Source: Nautilus pompilius | Lineage: Eukaryota > Mollusca > Cephalopoda > Nautilida > Nautilidae | Reading direction: 5' to 3' | DNA: 64,000 nt | Assembly: GCA_018389105.1 (NCBI GenBank) | Contig: JACATO010000308.1 | Location: 1,611,001 to 1,675,000 of the forward strand | Shown: positions 1 through 12,300 of the stretch, in pieces | Layout of the letters: the number at the start of each line of letters is the position of its first letter | How positions within the stretch are numbered: position 1 is the first letter of the stretch | Notes under the pieces: generated by a model | Told to the model about the DNA's origin: nothing | Database searches by the model: none | Seen by the model: only the letters and a program-made list of their open reading frames with translations | Made by a program: the position numbers and the translations under genes

Positions 1-211
1 AGGAGGTATCCAATGCCATAATCAGACTAGAATTTTTTCTCAGTCAATCTTGACTACTCACATAAAAATCAGCTTCTGTTACAGTTAGTTATATCTAGAT
101 TCAGTGCTTACATTTTCATTTCAACTTTTTATATCTGTGTGGTACCAACCAATTTTGTAGTTATCACATATCAGATGAAAAAGAAAAAGTGACGTGTTGA
201 TTTACCTACAG

Positions 212-352
212 GTCCAACGAAGACTCCACCTATCAACTGCCATATCAACGACTTCAAATGTTCTACAGTTCGTGGCTGCATTAGCATGACAAAAGTATGT
301 GACGGTGTTCTTGACTGTGCTGATCATTCAGATGAAGTCAAGACTGTTTGTG
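212..352 (+). CDS. LRP1: LRP1-like exon: LDL-receptor class A repeat
   Basis: Phase 1 in, phase 1 out. The translation has the six-cysteine LDLa pattern and ends in the calcium cage CDGVLDCADHSDE, which is typical of a folded ligand-binding repeat. The acceptor is tttacctacag and the donor is G|gtgagc. It is the last LDLa repeat before the EGF pair and propeller, so the ligand-binding cluster lies upstream of the window. Confidence 0.9.
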
Positions 353-3300
353 GTGAGCACATTTTCATGTTGACTTAATAATAGATTAATTCTGTATTAT
401 CAATATTTTTTTCTAAGCAATTTAGTACTGCAGTATTTATTTAACAGATGCAGACTCAAGTCCCACATATTTGTTTTAAACAGATGATTGTGTACCATAA
501 CTTGGTAAACTAGATGAATATTGTTTATAAGGAAATTTGAAAAAAATTTTTTTTGTTTTTTAGACAGTGCCAAAAATTGTTCCAAAGGCAGCAGTGGTTG
601 CATGGATCTCTGTATTCAGCTGTCTGTAGGGACTAAGTGTGGTTGCATCAGGGGGTTTGTTCTAGCTGAAGATGGATTTTCATGTAAAGGTAAACATTAC
701 CATTATCTTTTAACCTCAACTGTACATGGATAAAATTTATCCAACTGTATTTTACAACTACAAATGAATGTATGAAAGGAGAACCTGTCAACTTGCCCAG
801 GTTTAAATGGACATTGGGCATGGGGAACAGCAGCAAAACATTATGATAACTTCTTTTCCTTAAGCTTAGAGAATACTCTTATTGTAATTAAGTTTGCATT
901 ACATCAGATTCACAAAATCTTTGTAGCCACTCTATGATGTAAACATTGGCAGCCATAATTGTGGATTTAAACCAATGGAATATCTGATTTATAACATACA
1001 ATCAATTTTACATTGAATATTAGCAAGTGTCTGGCTGATAGAAAACTGTTACAATAAGTATGTGTACAATGAAACTTTGATTTATTTAACACTTAAATTA
1101 TAACATATAAGTAAATAACTGACATTTAATTTTTTTTTAGACGTAGATGAGTGTAAACAGTGGGGGACCTGTTCACAGCGTTGCATCAACTACCCTGGTG
1201 ACTATTATTGTCATTGTGATGTTGGATACAAACCATTGCATGGGAACGGCAGCAAACAGTGTGTGGCTGAAGGTAAAACGCCTTTTGTCATATATCTCCA
1301 CTTTGACTTCTGTGTTCCTATAAACCTTAAAAGGATAGTTTAGAAGTTGTTCTTACATTTTTAAATATCTTATCTGTTTAGAGGACAACATTTGAAAGTA
1401 ATTCTCAAATTAGAACCATAAATCTAGTCCATTGGGGACTGGGAGAAACTGTGCCTCAACTGAGTGTAAGATTGAAACAGATTCTAAACAACTAACAACT
1501 TTTTTTAAAAACTCAGGCTTGGATAAGAAAGAGAAGTTTCTATCTGATGTTTACTGCATATAATCTTATGAAATCATTGATGAGATATTTTAACTAGAGA
1601 TCTTTTTATTTGAAGCTTTGCATAAACCATATATGTACTGATTCTAAAAAAGTCAAAATGAAACTCAAACCTTCCTACAATTGCCAACAGTTGATGGATC
1701 GCTCTGTAGAAAGGAAACTCCTTCATGACAGTACCAGCCAACAGTATAGATTTACTTATAATAAAAGAATTAAAAAGAAAACATTTTCAAAACAATTTTA
1801 CTGTTTCTTTACATAAGAACAAAAAATTACACTTGATCTTATTGGACTTTGCACATCAGAACACTACACTTAATGCATTTTGCTAGTTTTATTTTATATC
1901 ACTTTATAAACAATATTTTTTAAAATAACTTGTATGTATTATAGTAGTGGTGATTGAGCAATCTTGCTTTTCATAGGTACAGACTTGCCTTATGGATAGA
2001 AGTTCTTTATTTAAAAGAAGAAAAAAAGATTTATTTTTAATTTATTTACATGTGAATAGAGAAATTTTAAAATTGATTGGTGGAGAGAGATACTGAGATA
2101 GCAAAAAATCAAGTAGTTCATTGTATGATCATGTCTCATCCACAGGTGGTAAATCAGATTATCTTTACTCTTTTTATTCTTTAAAGGTAGTCACCAATGT
2201 CTTCTGGTTGCAGAAGGAAATCTCTTACAACAGAGATGTCCAAAACACACAAAAACTATATGGCATGTAAGTACACAGTATTCACACACTTTCTTTCTGC
2301 CATAGCCTTGTATTTGAGCACTATACTAAATGATTGTGCATTATTCAAACTCAGAATGATTTTTTTACCTTTAAGTATACATATATAGAAACCTGACATA
2401 AGTAAATAGGCAGCCAGCTTTGAAAGAACATCTATTTATTCTTGAATCATACATAGCACTGGCAAAACAAAATATGAGTGGTGTTAATACTTTTTGGTGC
2501 AGCTTATGCAAAGCAGTAATGCACTGACACATTGTGTAAATGGAATCTGCAGCCTATTTCTGCCACACAATTTGTATTAGAAAGTTGTAGAAGAGTAGGT
2601 TTACAGGAATGATTTTGCAGGGATTGGTTGAGAATAGCCTACACATGCTCAATGAGGTTCAAGTTCTGTGTTTGGCCAGGTCATAACAACTCCATCTTTG
2701 CATTGCACAGTTGTCTGAACTGGAACACACACTTCCACGAAAAAAGTTACTATCTTTGGAAAACTTATTGTTGGCATACAGGAAGAAGTCCCTCTCAGAG
2801 AATGTTGATGTATGGGAAGAAGTTTCAGTTCTTTTGTATGTAGACTACTAGTTGTGATCATCCACTGACTTAAATCATACCACATGCCATAACAGATTGA
2901 CTACCATATTTTGTTGTGGTCTGCAGATGGTTTAATGAAAATTCTTGTGCTGAATGGCATATCACCAATGCATATCCAAACACTGTCTGAGAATTTTGAA
3001 AATCAGGAGACATTGGAAAAGATTATTTTAAAAAATTAGGATTATGTGGTAGCATCTGCGTTGCCAATTTTGATGACTGATGTGGTTTTATGTCTCTCCA
3101 TTTTTCTTTTGTAACTAATGCTGTAGAGAGAATGTTTGATGGTTTTCATGAATACCTGCATGTGTTCTGCCACATTTAAAACTAAATGTTCAAGTTCATT
3201 TTCTATGTTCCTCTTCAAAGCAAAAAGTATGTTTTTTTAATTACTCAATGCATGGAAACAGTTGTCTTATAGCTTTTTTTTAAAAGTGGACAGTCAGCAG

Positions 3301-6300
3301 AATATCCATTTCTTTGGAGATTTCCCACTAGATATTAACAGTGTCCCATTGCCCAACTATGTGACCTCTTTCGGTCACCATAGGTTCCCAATGAATGTCT
3401 GCAGACTAAGCCATGTGAAATAAATAGCCTATTTGTTTTTTTGAAAGAGTATCTATTTACTCTGCAAAGCCACTGTACACTACAATGTTAGAAAAAGAGT
3501 GTAAATCAGTTGCTTTTTGGGATTTTTTTTTTACTATAATGTTCAGATCTAATGATTACTGGTTTTCTATTACCCTGAAATTTTGTGCATGCATGTATGC
3601 AAGTTAAAAGAAATATTTTCAATTTTAATGATAACAAAAAAGCCAAAAAAAGACCTGCTTAACTGAAGCATAATATTAAATTTAAGAAACAAACAATTTA
3701 ATTCTCACCTGCAGCTATGAAAATTTGCCTTTATTCAACTGTTGTCTATGTATGATGTAAGGATTTTGGTCAGATGCTTTGCTGATTTTAGGCTAAGAAC
3801 TATGAAATCACTATGAAAATTTGAATCTAAATAAGCAGAAATGTTTTGCTTCTTCAGTATCAGTAAAGTTATTTTAAAATATCAATATTTGGGTAATCCC
3901 TTACAATACTCTTTGGATGAAAACTAACCAAATTATTTTTTGAATTTGTCTATTGCTGTGGTATGTCTTAGTTAACCAGTTTTGCTTTGTTTTGTTTTGT
4001 TTTGTATATAGTGCTCTGCCATAATAATTAGTTACATGTTATTATTAAAATATGTTAACCAAGCCAGCTTTTGCAGCACAAAGAGAGAGACTATCTTGTT
4101 TGGCATTGAATTATTGAGATTTTGTATCATCATCTGGATCAGGTTTTCCCTTTCCATATACATGTAATTCCATCATATTGGTGGGATGTGGATGATCCAG
4201 ATTCACTTACAGTTGATTTATTGAGTTCATATCAGGGTTTTGGAATGTCCAAGGAAGAAGTTGAATACCTTGATTCTTCTAGACTTTGGTCACATGAATG
4301 GTGTGACATGTAGTGCCATTCTCTTGGAAAATATGAGCATTGAATCTTGGTATGCCTTGCTGGTACATTGGTAGGATATGTTTCCTTAAAGTGGCAGTCC
4401 ATCCATCAGAATTGAGATGTTCTTTGACAAACAAACACCAATTTTGTCTTCTACCATGTTAGATTATAGCCTATACTATGAGATTCCTGCCTCAAGACTT
4501 TGATTGAAGGTCTTTTGTGTATTTTCTCCAAACTCAGGTGCAACCTGCAGACATTCATTGCTGAACCCTATCCTTTTCATGTTGTAAATATTGAAGGGTC
4601 TTCAGATTGCTTTGTCACAGCAGTGACATTCGCTTTGGTGACTTTATGATATTGACTACAGAACCAAGAGAAACATCAAGTTTTTAGCAGTGGATTGTTG
4701 ATTAGCTACTCTCTAAAGAACTTATAACTTGACAACAGGTAAACAGAAATACTGAGTGGTCTGCATGTTTTCAGTATGGTGACAATACACACTAAATATC
4801 TGCCCATCTAGACAGCCAATATATACCTAATCCTACCTGATATACGCATATTTCAGTCAAATTCATTAATTTAGGGGTATGGCCAAATTAATGTCAGGGC
4901 CACTGTATACAGGAGTTAAAGTAGGGGGGGGGCAAATCATCCCAGCTGGAAAGAGTCCTTTATGGTCAAAATGAGGGGACCAAGCAGTACATAACAAGAA
5001 GAGTTTGGAATTACTACTGATCGTATGGCCACACACATACACTCTCTCTGGGTCTGTGTGTGTGGTGTAATACAATGTTTTAGCAGCAGTTAAATGGAGT
5101 GCAGGGATAACAGTAGGTGTGAGGTTGGCTCAGAGATAGAGATGGTTGCCTCTGGTGAGGTGATTCATTTGGGTCAGTGTTATGTGCTCTTCCAGTTTAT
5201 TACCTTCCTGATCACACTTTTGTCAAGTCCAACACCAGCTGTTTGCAGAGCATTATATTAGACACTGCCTCCCCACTCTGCAACTCCAGATTTCTATTTT
5301 AACTATTGACTATAGACACATTATACAACACACATGCAGGTGCATATTAATCATCTTTTTCTTCATACTCACATTAGATAAGAAGCAAAAATTAGACTCT
5401 GCTTTGGAGTATGTACACGTACACATTTTCTATCACCATAATTTTTAAAATGAATTTTAATATATAGATTTTGCCAGTTTGTCTATGTGAAAATTCAATC
5501 TTTGCAGAACATTTTATTATAATTACAGAAAAAATGGCTAAGGGAGTAAGATATAATATTAATATCTTAATAGTAAGTTGTTAACAATGGTTTTAGATTG
5601 ATATGACATGTTTTAATTTCAGAAAGCCAGTAACACTAAGGGCCGTATAGAATCTTTAGCTGTGGACATGAAAAAAAATATTGTGTTATTGCTTACCACG
5701 AAGCACATACATCGCATCAACATTCAGCTTGCCAGAGACAATAATCGCAGGAAAAAAAGAGCGGTAAGTCAGGTACTTTTTATGGATGCAAAAAAAGACT
5801 AACTTTTTCCTTGGCTTTTTGTTGAGAACAGACTAGGGTACAGTTTGAAATATTTTGGTTTTACCTTTTTTGTTATGTAATGTACATATTTAGCTTCAAA
5901 TCAGATTTTTTATTGAACCTTTTTACTATTTGAACTTTTTCTTATAAGCTAGTGATGATTTGCAAAGAATTTTGATAATTTTAATAAATATTAGATTAAA
6001 AATTACACTGTAAACAGATTTTTTTTTTTTTGGATAAACTAAGGATGTGGAAGATAACCATGGCATTCTTTGTGTTACTTTACAAATAGGCTTCTGATAC
6101 TGTGATACTGACGGTGAACAATGCCACACAACCCAGGGCTATTGCCACAGACTGGGTGAGTAAGCACATGTACTGGACTGATGCAGCCATTAAAGGTATC
6201 AGGATGTCTGATTACAGAGGAAAAAACATAACAACTTTGATTGAGAATAAAGTTGATGATCCATTTGCTATAGCTGTTGATCCAGAGACTGGGTAAGAAA

Positions 6301-9300
6301 AACAACAACATTTAACGTGTATTTACCTCTTTACTTGGTTGTTTTGTTGATTTTCAGACAGAACTTTAGAATATCTACAATTATTTACGAAGGTTTGCAG
6401 TGCCTAGTTCTGCAATATGCCACATGACAGTAATAACCTGTCTGTACATGGGAATTAGGATTTAATAAAAAAATTATTATTATTTTCTTTACCTGAACAT
6501 TTGCTTTAGAACTTTCAGAGGTTTGCATTGGTTAGTCATAACTATTGTAAAGCAAATTGAAGGGAAAACAATGAAAGAATTATTTGCTCCTAAACTGGTG
6601 CATACTTTCTATAGCTAAAATCATAATAATAAAAATTGAAAACCAGCTATTAATATATATATATATAATTTTTTTTTTTTAAAGCAGAGAGTTGGTTTGG
6701 ATGCTTCTTCATTCATTCTTGTTAATTGTTTGTTCCTAAGTCTGGTGGCGTACAAGTATGGTAGGTTGCACAGTTACAGTAGAATATCTGAATTACATAC
6801 AAAAACTTTTAATAAATAACTAGGTTTTTCAGTTGGATATATTCCACACAAAGTTTTTGAAGCAGTTCTGAAAAAAGATTTATTTGAAGATTTGTTGAAA
6901 AGTCAGGCATATTTGACTGACAAACCTTGGAAACAAAACAAAAAACACAAAAAATTATTTTTTAAATAGTAAAATGTAGCATAATTGTACACTATACTTA
7001 TTTATTAGAGGTGGTTCTCCTATAAATCACTTCAAAGTACTTGTGAAAATTAGAGTGAAAACAAGCTTCTTAAACTGTAAATACCGTAAAACAATTCTTC
7101 TTATGTTATTATAATGCTACTTTGATGGAAAATTTCTCTCTCAAGTATTTGTTGTTTTTTTAAATCTGTCATCCCTAAAACAGTGGTGTGGTGAAGTATA
7201 GCAAACCAACAAGTGAAAACAGCTATGTTGAGGAGAGGGTACTTTGTTATTTTTCAGAGATTTATAAATTGTTACTTTGTAGATAAGATGGGAAAAGTAA
7301 CTCTACTAATGAATAGATTAACAGATAAATTATTAACTATTTTCAGCATACATAAATTGTCAATTTTAGTTCTATATTGTAAATGAGTTGAATATTTTTC
7401 AGGTATTGGCAGGAGAATGAAATTATTATAGTAAATTATTATGTTTCTTTGTTATTTTTTTAACAGAAAAATATTTTGGACAGATATTGGTAAAAATCCT
7501 GCAATTGAAAGTGCTAATTTAGATGGTTCTGACCACAAGGTGCTGTTTTCTGATAATATTGGCTTGCCAGCTGGACTGACTATTGATTATGCCAACCAGA
7601 GGCTCTACTGGACAGACAAGACATACCGCAAAGTGGAAACCACAGATTTAGAAGGCAAAAGCCGGCACACTATTCATGTGTTTCCTGGTATGTCTGTTAC
7701 AGTTCTCAATCATGATGTTTATAAAGGAACTAAATGCAGTCTTGCATAGCTCAATGTATGTTTAATCGTGTACATGCTTTGTTAAACAAAATTTTAAAAA
7801 CAGTTTTCTCCCTTTTACAATATAATGTTGTTTGAGCTAGTATACCTTCATTTGCTTTAATGAGAAATTCTTTTTTTTTTCTTTTTTTAATTCTTAAAAA
7901 AACTACCTCTACTGCAATTCTTAGTTGTTTCTCTGGCTAATACCAATCATTGATTCTATAAATTTTAAGAAAGGAGAAAAGGAAAAAACATTTTACTAAA
8001 AACTATAACCCAAGTTAAATACTTCCCGATCTGATCATATTCTAACAACTTGAGAAACTGAAAAATTGCATGCTCAATACAAGCATTAAGAATTATAAGT
8101 ATTATCTAAATATTGAAATAAGACTATTTATCTTATTAATTTTTCAGAAAATTTTGAACCTAACAAGATTGATGTATTTGAAGATTTTCTTTATGTAACA
8201 ACATTTACAAGCTACTATGTTCCTCGGTTGCACAAGTTTAGAATTACAAAGATGAAAGTTAATTCTGTTCCCTCTCATGCAAAATGCATTGATGAGATTG
8301 CAGTTGTACAGGAAAACAAGCAAAAACCAAGTAAGTATTTAATCAGAAAAAGTATGTCAATTATTATTTGTCTTTAAGACTCTCAAACAATCCTCTTGGT
8401 TGCTACATTGTAATCAGTGATGGCTGCTGCTGTTCACAATGTAAGAATAGCACCTACTCATTGAATTGATTTAAGTGTTGATTGTGAGCCAGACACCAGC
8501 AGCTTGTCAACACTGGCACCTGGATTTACTACAAAAGATTAAGAAACTACCCATTGTTGTTGGGGTCTGATTTGTTTTGTAATCCAGCAGATCATGCACA
8601 GAAAATAATACAGTTCTGATTTGTAAACAAGAAGGCTGTTTTACTGAAAGAGTGACCAACCAGAGGTGGTTTAAGTTTTCTGACCATTTTTATTTGCTTT
8701 GGGTAGAAACTAAATTTTTCACAAGTCTGTGGGTTACTATTAGTCTAGCCAACAAACTATTAATATGTATTAAACAGCAAAAGTGGATCAGATTTTAAGT
8801 TACATTTTGGCTTTATGGGATTTTTTTGTGATAGAAGATTTGCAGTCTAAACAGTTTCAAGGAACTGGATTTTGAATGATTAAGCTTTTAGTATGTTTCA
8901 TTCAACTTAACAAATTTGGTATATAATTTGTCCTTTCTGTAATGTAATATGTTACTGATTATTATGTTTCTGGAATTTGTAATGTTTACTACACAAATTT
9001 ACTTTAAATATTTTGAAAATAATGATGATTCTTTCTTTCTTTCTTTTTTATCTCAGTTAAAAGTCTCTGTGAAATTGCAAATTGCACAGCAAATGCAATT
9101 TGCATCAATATGCCCACTGCATTGCCATCTGGTTATAAATGCAAATGCCCTGATGGTTATTACCTTGATAATGAAAAGTGTGAACTATCCACTACTGCTG
9201 AGACCAACTGCACAGACAAGTGTCTAAATGGTGGCAGCTGTGTAAACAAGAAGTGCATGTAGGTTTCATCTACTTCTTTCAAGAAAACTGAAAACATTAA

Positions 9301-12300
9301 CCAGTTTTTTAAATTTTATGTTATAAACTCATGAAATAGTTTAAAGGAAAAAGTTCTTAAAAGTTTCTAGGAAAGCTTAAATGCGATAAAATAAATCTTT
9401 CTCTTTTTTTAAAGTTAAAATATGAAGTCCAGGTACCTTTGTATAAATAGAGTACTTGTTGCATGAAATTATTGTTGATGCATTAGAATTCTGGCTAATA
9501 TTGTTTTCTTTACCATTGTATCAGAATTATTCCCATGATAATAGAACCTGTTTGTGCATATACTCATACGTACATTTTTTGCATACCTTTTATTTGTAAA
9601 ATGTAAATGTGTTAACTTTTTTATGTAGTTTGAAATCATTCATTTGAAAAGCAAAACATTAATTGTAAAACCAAAGTGTTAGAATTAAAAACGTAAAATT
9701 GATGAAATTGTAATGCGAAAGTACTACAGATGTATTTGTAGTTTGATTGTAGATGAGGGTGTTGACAAGTGGACAGGCAGAAAATTTGTGGATGTTTTAA
9801 TATATATGCTGCTCAATGTTGTTTTCTAATTCAGTTTACTTTTTATTTATTATTCCATCAAACAGATGTCTGCCTCGTTTTAATGGTAGTCTCTGTCAAA
9901 ATGATAAATGCAAAGGTTTCTGTATCAAAGGAACATGTCAGCCTCCAGCAAACAAAGGCGAAGACCCCAAATGCATGTAAGTAAATTTAAACAGAAATTA
10001 ATTGAAATGTGTAAATATTTTGTTAAAATTAAAATTAGCTTTAAAGAAAGAAATTTCTATATGCATATTTATGTTTCAATATTTTTATTTCTATTCTTTC
10101 TTTAAGATGCTCTCATGGTTACAATGGAAAGAAATGTGACCATTATGTGTGTTCTAATTACTGTAAGAACAGAGGTCTATGCATTATGGTAGACAATCAG
10201 CCAGTGTGTCAGTAAGTGTTCTAGTCTCTATCTTTGTGCTAATGAGGCTGAAGCAGTGCTCATTTTGCAATAGTTAATTACAAGTTTCAAAGCAAAATAG
10301 AAAACTTTCTGTAATGTCTCACAAGAACAACAAATCATACCAGTTTCTTGCTTTAAAGGTAAACAAAAACCACCAGGTAGATAGATAAAGAGAAAACAAA
10401 AAGAATGGTGGCATTTGTACATTTAAATTTGTTTTTTGTAACAAGTTTGTGCTGCTTTTTGAATCTGTTAAATATTCAGGTAAATGTTTTCAGCTACAGA
10501 AAAGTATTAAGAGCTCATCTTAATACATTTTAAAAGTTTGCATAAAGTAAAAAAAAAAAAAAAAAAGCACAGTATAAAATTATTTAGCCTGGTTAAAAAA
10601 AAAAAATACAAATTTGGATAATTCTGCAAAAATAACGATGTGATGAGAAATAGATGAATAAAACAAAGCAAGTAGGTTACAGATTTTCTTACCCCTTTTT
10701 TCCTTTTATTTTAGCTGTCGTCCTGATTACATTGGTACACAGTGTAAAACCCAGCTTTCAAAAGATATTTGGTGCAGTGTATATTGCCAAAATAACGCCA
10801 CTTGTTCCAGGGGGCCTCAAATGCAACTTTCTTGCCACTGTCCTAAAGGATTCACAGGTAAGTTAATTTATTTAAACATTGATTTGATAAAAATTTACAA
10901 AATTTCAATTTTAATTTAGAACCATAGAGAAACAAAATGTCAAAAATTATTATGAATCTAGCTGCAAACTTAAAACCAGATTAGGAAATAAAAATCTCAA
11001 AAAGGAATTTTCCCCAACACCAGTGACAGCCAAACTAGATTTATAACATAAATTTGTTGCATGCAACTTAATAATAGATTTAGATAATAGCATTATGTAT
11101 ACTTAAAATCAATCCTGCTTCTATAAAATTTAAATAAAAGCTCAAAGTTTGGGGGGTTTTTTTAATTGAAGGTTTATGTCAAAATAAATAGTTTGTATTT
11201 GCTTTTAAGGAGTAAGTGATGGTGCTTTGCTAAGTTATTTTGGTGTGCGTATGCTTTCCAATGACCCCGAATCCATCATGACCAGTTTGAGGAAAGGCCT
11301 TATATTGTACATACAAACACACCGTATAGTGTTTCCAGGGGTTTGGTAGAAGTACGGGGAGATGAAAAGGATTTACCACCATTTTTGTTGTCATCAGCTT
11401 TACCAGATTTATTGCAGAACAGAGTCAATTTGCTCCCTAAATCAGCTCTTTGTCACCCAGCTTGCTAAAGGTTGCTAGTTCATCAACAGCTAAGTCCACC
11501 TGCTCATATTCAGCACAGCTTTTTCAGTGAGAAGGGGACATCACTAAGTATGTCAACTAAAGTTTCCTCAGTATCATGGGTCAGAAGCCTGCAGCAGTTG
11601 GAAATTGTCTGAGGCTTCACACATTGTCATGCTTCAGCAAGCATATTAACTATATCCACCAGGTTGATTATTTTCAACACTTTGGACATTCACAAATTTT
11701 ATCTGCATTATAGTATTAAGCTTGGATCTGTAGTGATACTTGATGTTCTTTGTTCTAGATCATGCTTTGATCCAATGGCTGGCTCAGTGCAGTAGTGTTT
11801 GGAGAGAAAGGAACTCAAGGGTATCTTTTATTAAGTTCACAAGTTATGGATGGACTGAACAGATGTCCATCATCAGACAGATGTGTCAATTCTGTAGATT
11901 GATATCCTTATCCCAGGGTAGAGCTACTGAATAAAAAATGTCACTTGTCATCCAGACTTTTGATAAATATCTGTACACTAGGGGAAGTTTGTCTAGTTCT
12001 TTGGAAAAAAACAGAGGACAGTTAGACAACAATGGTAGTTTGTCTGTATCATCCACATTTGCATAGACTAGGTTGATCACAAGGCCCTTATTTGTTTTCC
12101 CACCTGAAAGAGTGTTTCATTTGACCTTCATTTCATATGACCTTTGAAAATTAAAAGAAAAAAAATATTTGGTTAATGTTTTTTTATTTCTTTTTTTGTG
12201 TGTCGCTTTACATCTTCTCTGGTGACTGCTGTTTCTCATAGGCAGTTTTACTCACCTCAACTTGCACTTGTCAACTTTCATTGCTGTGGAAGGGGAGAGT

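Noticed and set aside
5627-5763. Alternative start of the propeller exon at 5627 (phase 1), joining 1272 directly
   Set aside because: It needs the weak acceptor gaaag instead of ttttaatttcag and leaves out about 27 residues present in the LRP1 family at this point; the 2187-2266 exon resolves the phase.
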